DNA from: Dirofilaria immitis
Taxonomy: Eukaryota > Nematoda > Chromadorea > Rhabditida > Onchocercidae
DNA length: 64,000 nucleotides
Direction: 5' to 3'
NCBI GenBank assembly: GCA_024305405.1
Contig: JAKNDB010000104.1
Coordinates: 1,178,001 to 1,242,000, forward strand
In this document: in pieces, positions 26,601 through 39,700 of the stretch
Layout of the letters: every line of letters begins with the position of its first letter
Numbering within the stretch: the stretch's first letter is position 1
Made by a program: the position numbers and the translations under genes
The notes under the pieces: generated by a model
Seen by the model: only the letters and a program-made list of their open reading frames with translations
Databases searched by the model: none
What the model was told of the DNA's origin: nothing

Positions 26601-28868
26601 TTTCCTGTCGTTAAGACAAAGTTAATTTTCTTTAAACAATATTCATAACCAAGAATCATTTTTTGTTTGAATCAATTAACTTTGCAACTATGCACATATA
26701 TCAAAATATAAAATGAAATAAACTAGTTGGATTTTACTCGGAACGAATAAGAAGTTGAATCATTTTCCAAAATCATGGAAGACAGTTGCTCTTTATTTAT
26801 CCAACTTTATGCAATTCTTTCAATAACGATTAGCCATATGCGTTCGAATGTATTTGATAGCCAATTAATTAAAGATTTCTTTTCTGGTTTCCTTTTTATT
26901 TTATTTTTGTTTGCTTAACCAAGCCAATTTCTTCATGGATTTTAAATGACTCGTTCATTCCCTAACCTCTAGGAATTTTTTAACTTCTTTGTTGAAGTAT
27001 GTAACAAGTGGGACAGGTAAAGTTGATTCACTCAAAGTCACCATAATCGATTCACATGGATAATGCTCTGGAATCTTGAGTCGAAGTCTCACAGCTTTTA
27101 TTTCGAAAATCTAAAATTTAATTGCTCACGTTTTGCAAAAAGCAAACATTAGAAAATCTTCAGATTTTTGTCAGTTATAAATCAATGCAAAGTTTTTTTG
27201 ATACACAGAGTGAAGAATTATGCATATAAACAGTGAAAAACATATTATTAAAATTTTACTTGTAAAATAAAATAGTAGAAAATTTTTGAAAAAACAAACC
27301 CAGTCAGGATCTGTGATTTTGTATTCAAATTCAATAAAATAAGAGCTGCCATCATATGCAAACTTTGCATCACGAAATCTTCGGCCAAAATAACTGATTT
27401 CAGAATTCCGGATATCCAACTGTTCTTTCTTTCCGGTACTGTCTCTACTTAAAGCTACTATATTTGGTCGAACTACAACTCTCGCAGGTTTGAGGTCATT
27501 GTGTGATGGAATAGAATCGGAATCATTTCTCTTAATTTCGTTCTGGATATGTAAAACCGGCAATATTCCCCAAAATAGCACGAGTTCTCAGCAGCAAAAT
27601 ATTTGCAAACTTTTCTTTTGAAGCTTTCAGCGACAATTCAGAAGAAGTACCATTATTTCTCTTTTTGCCAAATCTACAATGAAAAACGATATCAAAGAAA
27701 AAGTTTTTCAAACACGTTATAAAATTTCAGTAATTAAATTTAAATTTTACGGAAACGTCGACATGCAAATTTTCAACAGCACCGAACTGCATGGTCTATA
27801 AAAGATTTATCTATTAAATTATTTTGTTTTTTATACACCATTAATTGCTATAACAGTAATTACAACTGGTTTAACAGCTATCAAGTAAACGGAAATATGT
27901 CTCATTGTTGGAATGATCAAAAAATATAATCGGCTGAGCTTCAAAAGTAACTAATTTCGCTTTAAGAAACATTCGAAGTTCAATTCCTAATAAAATTGAA
28001 AAAAAGACGATCGTAAATTTGATGGTCAATAGGAGACATAATTTCATTGATTGGTTCAATCTCACCTACTTTCAATATATATTACATTCAAAATATCCTT
28101 TTCGCTTACCTTTTTTCTTTACTTTTGGATTTGATATAGGCTTTGGAACGGAAGGTACAGCGACATTACTTTGTTCTGCATTTTGAATTTCAGCAGCATC
28201 AAAAATCACTAAGGATTGTTTTTGAAGTTTCTGAGGTTTGAGCAACTTTTCCGGTGTATCTCGAAGGCATTGATAATCATGATAAGTCTGATATGCAGCG
28301 CCTCGAAAATATCCAGAGAGGAGATTTTTTTCGACGAATTTCTTGCTATTTGCTGATCCGAGGACATCAAAAAACTAAGGAAGACCGGAAAATACAGAAG
28401 TCACTCATTTTTTAAAGTACGACCTACTTTCAATATATATTACAATCTCACCTACTTTCAATATATATTACATTCAAAATATCCTTTTCGCTTACCTTTT
28501 TCTTTACTTTTTTTTTTTCATTAATAACTTCCAATCATATTTTCATTAATAACTTCCAATCTTACAAAAACGATTGCAACAAAAGGTTAAGATACGCATG
28601 AAAAAACTGTCAGTTTCGAAACAAATTACGGAATAGAAGCGCAGCAATTCAACAATGATAACACTATATTTGTCATATTTACCTTTTTCTTCTGTATCAC
28701 AATGGCATAAAGACGTAAAGTGACAAACAGGAACCCTATGAATTGAATCATAGTCAATCTCAGAGCATCACTTTCTTCTTTTTCAAAACAATTTAACGAT
28801 AAAGTTGAAAGAACAAGCAATCTTTTTATCAATGGAATGTATTTTGTGACAACTTTTTGTTCCACCTT
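23625..28868 (-). CDS. RWD-domain plus CHY zinc-finger protein
   Basis: Exons in gene order: 28683-28868 and 28110-28374 (less certain), 27300-27665, 26967-27110, 26398-26604, 26159-26292, 25751-25944, 25387-25552, 24684-24821, 24205-24307, 23988-24102 and 23625-23756 (stop). An RWD-like block (LRLKIPEHYPCESIMVTL; IGLGKTFIRWLDRNILNFFV) is followed by an acidic linker and paired-cysteine segments (IRCAKCSAL, HCQKC, YTCLHCG, WCYGCHIKC). The C-terminus is a CHY finger: CKHYKKSYRWFRFPCCGK, YPCDLCH, MVCGFCSKEQPF, PCVNCN. CHY fingers bind zinc; the same module occurs in RCHY1 and yeast Hot13. No RING or other catalytic domain is seen, so an adaptor or metal-binding role is only inferred. Apparent single-base losses occur at 24301-24306, 26159-26163 and 28111-28116, with a further frame change near 27540. 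The true start is not located. Confidence 0.78.
28057..28128. repeat. About 72-bp direct repeat, copy 1 of 2
   Basis: The sequence is almost identical to 28443-28513. It contains the 3' end and donor site (complement GTAAGCG) of the CHY-gene exon 28110-28374. A shorter third piece (ACCTACTTTCAATATATATT) recurs near 28422-28441. Confidence 0.85.
28443..28513. repeat. About 72-bp direct repeat, copy 2 of 2
   Basis: Second copy of 28057-28128, offset by 386 bases, so the two copies flank one CHY-gene exon. It carries a second donor-like complement GTAAGCG that has no exon of its own. Confidence 0.85.
28515..28561. repeat. 22-bp tandem repeat, two copies
   Basis: The unit TTTTCATTAATAACTTCCAA plus TC occurs at 28515-28536 and 28540-28561, directly after the 72-bp repeat copy, so the whole 28.4-28.56 kb segment is rearranged. 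Confidence 0.8.
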
Positions 28869-29509
28869 CTAAAGCAATCAGTGATTTTCACCAATTCAAA
28901 TGTTATCAAGGAGCGATAATCACCAAGTTGTAATTTAAAAAAATTGCTCAACTTCTTTATTCATTCAGAGATATAAACACTCTTCGTTCATTCAATTTTT
29001 TAAAACTCACAAGACAAAAACGAAAACATTACCGAAAGAAAACTAAAACGAATATGAATTAGTGAAGTTTGCTTAGCACCTTATAAGATATTATTATTTC
29101 TCGAACAATGCAAAAATTTAAACAAGTTTCAGAAATCCAACTTCTGATTTCTTTATTTTTGAATTAAGATAAACTTTAATAATTCAACCGTTTCGTAGCA
29201 TGAAAGTTGACGGAAATAAGACAATATTGGCTATAATATTTTCTTATTGGTAGGAGGAAATGGAAATGAATAAAACATAATCATATAAGTTATCAAAGAG
29301 AACAACAATGATGTCAGACAAATTTGTAACAGGCTGAGATCGGAAAAAATGAACTTTAATGTAATACTTAATTACTGTATAACTTCGGCCAATTCTCAAA
29401 CCTTTAAGAATACAATTCATAAATCACCAAAACTGCAGGGCGATGAAATAGCTGCCGCTAGACCATTAATCCAATCAATTACCAATAATTAAATACCACT
29501 ACCAAACTT
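28869..29509. other. Short gap between EXOSC6 and the CHY gene
   Basis: Both neighbours are on the minus strand. No exon was recognised. It should hold the EXOSC6 3' end and possibly the undetected 5' exon(s) of the CHY gene. Confidence 0.45.
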
Positions 29510-30893
29510 TTACTTCCTCATAAGCGTTTTGCGAACTAAAGGATATAATTTCAATGAATTTTCTACGGCTACAGCAACAGCATGTCTTAACTGATTGGGT
29601 TCTGCAATGCCAACAAATTCACAACATACTAACTGATTTAATGATGGCATCATGCCAACTGTAACTGAAAGATGCGCGTTTCTGGGAAATCTTCTGAATC
29701 AGCTACAGAAGAATACGGGAAAGAGCTGATTGACGGATCCACAATGATGTGGCCATCTGCCAGCATAACGATATGAGCTGCTACACAAACATCATAAACT
29801 TGGATACCAGAATCAATTAGAGCCAAAGAAGCAGCTATCAAAGCAGCTGCCAAAACACCGCCGTCATCATTGAGGACCGTTATTTCAATATCAATCTGTG
29901 CTTTACAAAATAATTCCAAACACACAATTGATCGCAACGCTGATTCTATGGCATTACGCGTTCCCCTATTCTCTTTGTTTGAAATTGAGGAAAACCTGAA
30001 ATTCAAATGAACGAAGAAAGGATGGATACTTAAATATCTTCCGAACTGAATACTTAATAAATTCAATCAGATAGTTTATCCTATCGATGTAAACATTTTG
30101 AAATGGTCTATACAACTCTCTTCTTTTATCCTTTTACTTCTTTGCAATTTTATTCATTATATTTGATGCTATTAATTGGTTAATATTATGAGGAATATGC
30201 TAGAATTTTCGATAGATTAATAATAATAAGATAGTTCAGTTCACTTCCTCCTCCATTATAAGGCTTTGCTTATTATAAAAGAAAGTAAACATAAGGGAAA
30301 GAATACAATAACTTGTTATGGATAATGCAAGCATATGCAAAAATGGTAAAGCAACAATAGAAATAAAGAGACTTCAATAATCATCATTTTAGAAACATAA
30401 TCATATAGATAACGTTATATTTCTATCCGTTTTCTGATACTGGTTAACAATCAAATTATATGTTACTTTCTTCGTAATTTCGAAATTTTTTTAACTGTTA
30501 GAATTTAATATTTTTAATTTTAAATTAGTTGTTTAGCTGCTTCGATATTTCAACTTTATTAATTTAAAAAGCTAAGAAAAGGAAAAAGTCAAACAATACC
30601 TGGAACGGCACCGCTCCCAGCTGAAGCATTCTTTAGAAAGACACAGATTTGTCCTTCCGTTGGATCTACATCCGTATTTTTGTTATTTCTTTGGGACCAT
30701 CAACTGAGCAAATAATTTTTGTCAAGCCAAATTCAACATAAACCGTGCCTTTCCGATCATGTAAAATACCTGTTTGCATTACAATAGATCGGAATGTATT
30801 TGAAGCTCTCCTCAAATTCGTACCAGTTTTAGCAATTTCCGTTCGTTTTAATAGATTGCTTAAGGATACTGGTTTAACCGAGGAATGCTGCAT
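29510..30893 (-). CDS. EXOSC6: Exosome complex subunit EXOSC6/MTR3 (RNase PH-like)
   Basis: Two exons, 30600-30893 and 29510-29995, encode an RNase-PH-fold protein of about 260 residues. Recognisable blocks are RKGTVYVEFGLTKIICSVDG near the N-terminus, the ring-contact region RNAIESALRSIVCLELFCKA, then the family signature DDGGVLAAALIAASLALIDS followed by GIQVYDV, GMMPSLNQLVCCEF and the C-terminal helix LKLYPLVRKTLMRK. The order fits MTR3/EXOSC6, one of six catalytically inactive ring subunits of the nuclear and cytoplasmic RNA exosome; RRP41-type subunits are the alternative but fit the C-terminus less well. Two one-base losses break the frame: a five-base T run at 30677-30681 and a T run at 29679-29681. 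Restoring one base at each gives one continuous protein ending at 29510. Confidence 0.9.
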
Positions 30894-32967
30894 AGTCTAC
30901 AACAAGAAAAAAAGGAATCAAAAGAGAAATCGATCAAAAGACAAATTAATGAATATGAAAAATAAAAGAAATATCTAAGAACTGGCGAGAGGAACTTAAG
31001 TGAAGTTGTACATAATATTAAATTTTTCATATTGTTAACATAGATTCTATTGAAATTTTGCTTATTATCTTAACAAATTTAAGCTTCAGTGATCTTTCGA
31101 GCAGTATAGTTTTGGTTTTATCAAAATATCTTTGCTAATTAAGCATTTATAAATAAAACCATATTAATTCTTCAAAAAAGAAGTTTCAAACGATTTTTTA
31201 TAGGAGATATATGTTTCAGCTTTACTATTGGAATCTTAAATAAATATATGTGATCTTAGATACAATAGAATAAGCGATAAAATCGAATAGATCATGAAGC
31301 CACCTCGTTCCAGATTTGGTCTGTACTTCATGTTCAGTCGTCCTTATGATTTGTCCACAATATTCGAATACGATAAATACGTGGTTGGGTTACACGCAGT
31401 ATTTATAATAAAAAATGTGGGGAAAGAAATGGATATGGGGTTATCCGTTTTGCCGTTTTAACTCATTGCGTCATCAATTAAAACTATCATTTCCGTTAAA
31501 AGAATAGAATAGAAGAGAAAAGGAATATATGTATTATAATATGAGAGCGAGCATTTATTGATTAATCAAATGAAACAATCAAATGAAGCATGAATGCTAT
31601 TGTATATGAAGTGAAGATTGATAAGATTGTAAGAAAACTGCATGATATGCAGATATGCTGAATGAAGCTATATAATCAAGGAGTGGGACTAGCTAAGAAA
31701 GATGTTGAAAGTATTGTGGAAATACGATACAAGGGTGATATTAAATAGTTACTATTCAAATAATTTGATTAAATTAGTTTGAAATTTAATAAAAATTAAT
31801 ATAAGAATTAAGAACGACGAAAAAGAAAGGTGAACTAAAAGATACCGATTAAAAGAAATCAGGAAAAAGCAATCGAGCTTAGTGATTCTTTCAGATTACA
31901 CTTACTTAATTCAGTTGAAATTGATAAAATATGTAGTTTCAAAACTTCGTAAAAACAAAGACTGAAAGACGTGTAGAACTTGGGAGATTGAAAGTACATG
32001 AAATCAAATAAATTACAAATGCATATATTGATTTCAAATATTTCAATCTCAATATTCGGTAATTTATAATTCAATAATTACATAAATTATTATATATCAA
32101 TAATTTGCAAAATAATAAGCAGGTTTTTCTGATTCCATAGAAATAAATATAAATAAAATTGTTTACGTTTCAAATATTTGCCATTTTTATTTGATTAATT
32201 TAAGAATTATGACATTTATAAAATTTTATTTCGTCTTATTTTTTTTTACAGCGGCACACTTGTCCTATTATTCAGATCAATAAAGAAGTTTCGGAATTTC
32301 TTTTAAACGGATTTTATTTGGAATGAAGACTATTTTCGTCATGAAGGTGGCAAGAGTCTAATAAGATCTAGAATGGAAGACAGAAGTGAGTCTCATCATT
32401 GATGTTTGCAGATCTATTCTTTATTATTCCTAGGCATTTTCTTAGAAGGAAAAGTCCGGTTATGAATATTTTGATGAAAAAATTAATAATCCAATATTAC
32501 ATTATCTGTTACAAATTTTTGAAAATATTAAATATAAACTTCATTACATATGAATGAAGCAAATTAATCATAATATTTTGTTGGTCATTTAAAAATTATC
32601 ATACGTAATACAATTAAATTGGGAAAGTGTAGAAGAGTCAGTTAAGGACTTGAAAGTTGATTAATTGTTTCGATCAAGTATGTTTAAATTGGGATTGTTG
32701 ACTTTATTAATTTGTAATTAAGGATCATTAGAATTTACTTTACCTATGAGACAAAAGCTTCTCGATTGCATGATCAAATACGAAATTAAAAATGATAGGA
32801 ATTATATTTACACTATCACAAGAAATTGTCTGATTAAGGAAACTCGCATGCAGTGAAGAGGAAATTATAACATGAGTCGTGTTAAGTACTATCATTTCGA
32901 AGTGCATTAAACTTGTGTTTCAGTTAGCAAATCCAAATACTTACAAAAATCACAATTTTTGGTTTGT
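30894..32967. other. Intergenic region upstream of EXOSC6
   Basis: Mostly AT-rich noncoding sequence expected to contain the EXOSC6 promoter. A plus-strand ATG at 31294 opens a 55-codon frame to 31461 with a well-mixed composition (starts MKPPRSRFGLYFMFSRPYDL). It has no recognised relatives and is not called as a gene. Confidence 0.4.
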
Positions 32968-33630
<663 letters not shown>

Positions 33631-33989
33631 TTCACGGTATTTAAGAATGTGGCATATTTTATCATCTTAACATTTGTTTTGCATACGAAAGCATATATTA
33701 TGCTAACTTTAATTGATATTATGATTCATGATTCATTAAGGATTCTTCTACAGTTGGATGTTTTCTTCAAAATGAGCTTCTTTATTTGAGCAGTAAAAGA
33801 TTGCTTCTTCATATAATTTTATAAGGAAGGGTTGTTAGAAACAAAAAAGGTGGTGTTGAATGATAAAAATACAAACAAACATTCAAACCAATCGACGCCG
33901 GTAGCTTTTTTTCTTTTCCTGTCATCACCGTTCGATTAGCCATATTTATGTCTGAGATGAATGTAGTTATTTTTGTATGTGAGAAATAA

Positions 33990-35702
33990 ATGTTTCAATG
34001 GCTTCCGGTGAAACCAAGTCTGCTTACAGCAATAATTATTGGTTGCTTCGTCTGTCAAATCAATGAGTCGTCATCACCATCACTATCACCATTGCTGCTG
34101 TTATCATCGTCAAGATTTCCCAACTTGCCATTGTCATCGTTATCATCATCATCAGTACCATGTTCCTCTGACAATCACTTATTTAGAGCCAATGACCAAT
34201 TTTTTTTGCTAGCCGATCTATCAACAAGGTTGGGATTTTTGTCAAAAATAATTTGATTGGAATAATTAGATTCCAGATAGTTTGTTAATTTGCTCGATGC
34301 TTTCTTGTTTTATTTTAATTTCATCATGTAGTTGACTTTCCAGTCTACTCTGTTTTACATCATAATCCGTGTATCGGAAAGCATATATAATAAAAAAAAA
34401 GCGGGGCTTGATCCTAAAGTACATTATCCATCATTAAATAGACCTAACTACTTATTAATTTCTTCAAGTTAAAGAAATATATTTCAGAAACTTCCATTGC
34501 TAATTTATCATAGTATCAAACACAATGCTGGATTTCGCAAATCAAAAAATAAATATGGCCCTTCTAGTGATAAAGGTGAAAGCTACAGTCGGTTTATAAT
34601 AAATCCGTAAAGGTTACAATAAGCACATATCTTTAAGAGTATCAATCAAAATTTCAATTTTGAATTTATAACTTAACAAATAACATATTGCTCGGTAGTT
34701 CGCACTATCTTATAAAGATCGAACTTTTTACAACTTTTGGAATAATTATTTTGAGTTACTGTCGCCAAAATCATCAATTCAGCGAATGTCGATACAAGTT
34801 TATCTTTCATTAGCCAGGTAATTCTTCACTGCATTCCGTTATAAATACATTTGCGTTTGCAGTGACTTCAAAGCTTACTTTACTGATAATGATGTTAAGG
34901 CAACTACTAAGTCTTTTTGATCTTTGTCGAGCTATGATATTTTTATAGTTCACAGAAATATTCGAAAGAGAAGAACTATTGATCAAGATTGCAGTGCTGG
35001 ATTGTGTTGCTTGAAAAGTATATATTTTGATTTCCATGAACACGGTATGGATAATATTGTCAGGCCATCAGGGTGTGTAATTAAATTTTACCACTTCTAA
35101 AGAACAAAAGATTTCCTTTAACTTAATTTATTTATTGGAAGAGAAGCAACATTGAAAATCTATCAAGAATTCGTAAATAATTACATATTAATATTCATTC
35201 TTGAACATAAATTTTTACTGTCATCTGAACACACATATGATTATAAGTTTGATTTTTATAGATTCAATATGAATTTCTGTGACGGAGAATGCAGTATAGA
35301 AATCGAGACTAGCGATCGTGATGCGTTAATTTTGCAAGACAGAATTAATCATCCAGAAAGTCCGTTCCGAAGAAGACTCTCGTGTTGTGTGCCAATTAGA
35401 TGGTCGTCAGTTGAGGTTTGACTTAATTATTGCTATTATTTAGAGTAGTAGCGCGTTGTTTCAGGTTTGTTATAAAACTTCTTCATAATTTAGAAAAATT
35501 GCTTGTGATTAGAATGCACCATTGATTTCTTTCATTCGAAAGTATTTAATGGAGCTTCATTGCAAGTTAGCTTAAACAATAGTACTTTCAATGAAGAAAA
35601 ATAACAGCAGTGACATTTCAGATTGTCGAAAACAGAAATGGTACTGAATTAAATCGTTTACTGAAGAATGTCAAAGTAGTGGAATGTGGTTGCGCAATTT
35701 AG
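33990..35702 (+). CDS. Divergent secreted TGF-beta-superfamily ligand, copy 1
   Basis: Exons: 33990-34228 (ATG, signal peptide LLTAIIIGCFVCQ, then a Ser/Leu-rich tract), 34488-34575, 34818-35072, 35262-35415 and 35622-35702. After a basic cleavage site (RNIRKRRT) comes the mature cystine-knot domain: DQDCSAGLCCLKSIYFDF, RPSGFNMNFCDGEC, SCCVPIRWSSVE, an N-glycosylation site NGT, and the ending LLKNVKVVECGCAI. Nine cysteines with an N-terminal CC pair follow the TGF-beta/activin/DAF-7 pattern, not the seven-cysteine BMP pattern. The ligand should signal through type I/II serine-threonine kinase receptors. The prodomain exons are poorly conserved: the 34228 to 34488 junction is out of phase (one exon may be missing), and one base seems lost near 34919. 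The mature domain exons are intact. Confidence 0.85.
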
Positions 35703-36735
35703 AATCTGTAGTCTACTTGCTAGAATACTATTGATGTGACATAAGTCGTAGTTAGAGAAAGAAAACTACTCGCATATTTTAGGTCTATTAGCATTGAATG
35801 TATGAGTGGAAGAAAAAACTGATAGTAACATTGTCTAATAGAAGTTCAAGTACCAAGATTTTCACATATTTCTTCAAAAACCTCATAAAAAATAACCCTG
35901 AGAATAATATCCCAGAGAAATCAGAATATTGAGCATTTTGTATAGCCTCTCTAACTAGGAGATAGGTCAAGCAGAATATTCTCGGTGCAATAAATCGAAA
36001 ACAATTATGGTTTTAATATAAACATATCCGCATGATTTTTCTGATAGATTAATTGTTTTCTCATAAAATTTCTGGTTAGAATATGAGCTTCACCAAATAC
36101 TGGAAAAATTATTTTTATTATTAATTTTTTTCCTAAATACTAATAATCGCGGTTTGTATAGTTTTTATTTATAATTCTAGATGATCATGTAATTTCTAGT
36201 CTTTTACTCTTCATAATTTTTCATTAATTTTTAATGCATTTTCCTCCTCTGAGTAATGCTTTTCAAGCTTTATAGCTCACTTGTCTGTATTATATTTGTT
36301 GTCATTGCTGACCTTTTGCTTATAGATTTGATTTTATCATCAATTAGTAATTCATTTTTCTGTAAACTTTTTCATTCAGTGCCAAGTGCAAACACATTTA
36401 TTTATTTATATGCAGTTGCAAACATATAATAAACTTCGTAATTTGGCAAACACTTCGTGTCATTCATGTTTGCAAAAATAATTCACTTATGGATTGGTTC
36501 ACAGAAATTCTGACTTTCGCTGTGGTGACTTTGAAATTTTGTGAAAATGACATAATTTAGAGTAATAAAATTTATTTGGATTACAATGTAAAATTAGCAT
36601 TTATGACAGAAATTGTGTTGTCCGGACCATAGAAACTTCTGTTTTTTGATTTTTTTCTGTTTTTATTACAATTAATTTCGCACATAATATAAGAGAAAAA
36701 TAGAATAATTGTCATTGAAAGCATTTGTTTGTGTG
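35703..36735. other. Intergenic gap
   Basis: No exon is recognised between the first TGF-beta-like gene and the DC-STAMP gene. It should hold the downstream promoter. The sequence is AT-rich and without notable repeats. Confidence 0.5.
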
Positions 36736-39700
36736 ATGGAACCAGCTTTTCGGTTGTTTAAAGTGTTTGATGAATTACTCAAAGAACCATATCGAGAGGA
36801 ACGAAGAATTCAACTTGGTCGTTCGAAATTTGTTGATATTTTCTTCTATAGTGGTGTTTATGACTACCGTTGGCTAAGGATTTTCATCAATTTTCCTATT
36901 GGATTTTTGATCGCTTTTTACTCTACGAATTTGGTTAATGCTTGGAAATTTTTCCTTGAAATTCAGTTTGAAATTTCTGAAAAAAATTCCTTGAAATAAT
37001 TAAAATACCATCAAAATCAATACCTTACTTATTATTCGTATCGTACTTATCGTATGTAGTTCCGAAAGTATTTTTAGTAAAACAGCCTTCTAATCAAAAG
37101 AGCAAGTTTAAAGTTTCATAACAATAAATTAGCAATGAATAAATTGTAGTAAGTGTATTTTAGTTTTTAGCGTGGCATCAAATCAATTTCGCTGATTTTG
37201 ATCGAATTGCTGAACAGATCTTAAAATGGTCACTTATTATAGCTTCTTCAATAACATTTGCGATCAGTCCGGTATGACTTTCGTATTTCTTATTAGATTT
37301 TTACATATGCAAAAAATTCACAGCATAAAGCAATTGGATTGGCGTGATTTCTAGTCTTATAAATAAAAGAGTTAGAAAATTTAATGAAATTTTAGTGAAA
37401 TTCAGTTGAAAATTTTGAAATATCACAGATCTGTTGATTTATTGCAGTTATTTCGATGTGCAATCATATGCGTTTTATTTGGCGCTTTGGGAAAAAATGG
37501 TCAGAATTTACTAACAGTTGTAGTTTTCAACAGTTTGAGCAGTGGTCCGATAGAAAATATCTTACAAAATTTCAAAGTTAGTACAAATATGATCACCTGT
37601 CATATTAAACAAAAAGAGGATATGATGACACAACGTGTTGTTATGGCTACTGGTCCAGTTGAAGCTTTCATGGCAAGAGAATTTGGTGAGTTTCAGAAGA
37701 TAAAAATTTCTGTAGAGCGTGCAGAATTATTCATTCAGTAGCAGTTATCATGATTTAAAAATTTGCCGAAGTATTTGAGGGAATAATTTTTTAGGTTGAA
37801 AATTTGAAAGCACATATTGAGAATTGAAGCAAGAACTATGACTTCGAGAATCGATTTAAGGATTCGAAAAATTTTACAGCCCATAGAAATGTACATCAGT
37901 GATTTTTTTGCTGTTGCTTCAATGATTCATTATCATCCTGATTAGTTGACTCAAAACTTGTCAAAATTATCATTCTGAATTTTAATTATTGGAATGTTCT
38001 CCATTCACTGTTAATATAAGTTGCTTTGTAAAATTCACAGGTGCTTGATTTCAGGTAAATCAACTTCAAAGGGACGGAAAGTGATAGCAATGCTAAAATC
38101 ATTGGTAGAGCCACTTGAATACGATTTCACCTTAAGCGATGAAGATAAGGCTTTGGCAGCAACAATCGATGCTGCTGAGGTTTAAATTTTCAATCATTTC
38201 ATCGAAACAATCCTTAACATTTATGTCAAATCAGAAATTTAAAAGAATTAAAAATTCTGTTAATCAGGTCGGGTATTTTTTCGAAAATTCTGTGATGAGC
38301 TTAGTCTCAAAATTCTATAATAGTCATAATAAAAATAAAAACAGCGATAGATGATATTTGCTTCTACAATTATTTTTTGAAAGATATTGATTGCAATTGT
38401 GGACATTTCAATGCCTTTATTTGTGAAAGCTAACAATAATTCTTAAGAAGAAGTAATTCTCATTAAAATCAAGACCCCTTGAAAGTTGCGATATAACTTA
38501 AAGGTGTTAAGATTTAATTTATCATAAAATTTAGTTGTCTGGATTTTTTCTATAATAAATTACTCTTGAGCTTTTTAAGATGAATTATATCCGACCTATA
38601 GTAGCATTTCTTGTTCTTTAAGGTTCTACACACGCGTGATTCATTGCTTAATAAAGAGCCGGAAAATTCGAAAGAAGGTTTAGGAATTAAAACGCAGAAA
38701 TCTGTCGTACCGACTTGGAATAAACTAAAGTCAAATGTCAGATTTATTTCATCAGAAAACTACGAATTTTGTAATTTATTTAGGATTTGGAACAAAATTA
38801 AAATATTTTATACTTAAAGCATAAAATTTGTGCAGGGAAGATACCAGTAGTAGTGATATGAAGTGACGAGTTCATAATGTTAGTGAATTAGGTTAATTCT
38901 GTTTTTGCTATATTTATCATCTTTGACTTATTAGCTTTCCAAGTTGTTGTCAATACGTATGCATTATCAATGTAATGAAGTTTTCGATAAAGGTGTTAAG
39001 AAATGCCACGATGCATTCCGTGATATGAAGGTATATTTTATTTTCTCATGAATTGTTTCCTAAATTGCAGTCTTGAGATGAAATACTTAACCAAAGATAA
39101 TAAATTTAGTAGTAGGGAATTATTTATGTGAAAGTGTGTGAGAATTATGCAAAAATTTTTTTTAATATGAAGAAATTTTTTTTGTTCAAAGATATATCTG
39201 TTTACAAAATAAATTAGCGACAAAAACAAACAAGAAAGTGAAGTATTTAGGGAATTTTTTTGACTGTGCTAGAAACAATTACATTTTTAGAACAAATGTT
39301 ATTCCATTCTCTGGTTTTTACCGTTATTCAGAGGACGAATCTGTGATAAATTTGATACACTTCAAATTTGTCAAGTTTCAAAAAGGTTTTCGAATTTTGA
39401 AATTTATACATTCCAAATAGAAATAGTTTGCCGTTTGTAATTCAGATTGATTAATTGATCTTAGCGAGAAAATTTAATAGTTTTATTTAGATATTCGAAA
39501 ACGATATTAATTAAAGGTTACTGAAGCGCTTACATTCTGTAATCAAATGACGAACCAAGTGCTATCAAGGACTAAAAATTTAGATAGTGATCTGACGGAT
39601 GCGCATAATTTAACGGAGGATATCTTGGATCATCTTCGTGTCAATGTAAAATTTTTATTTTTTTATTGACAATGCTCAATAATTTTTAAGTTGCTTCTAA

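Noticed and set aside
31294..31461. ATG-initiated 55-codon frame on the plus strand
   Set aside because: Composition is protein-like, but it is isolated, unconserved as far as can be judged, and lies in the expected promoter of EXOSC6.
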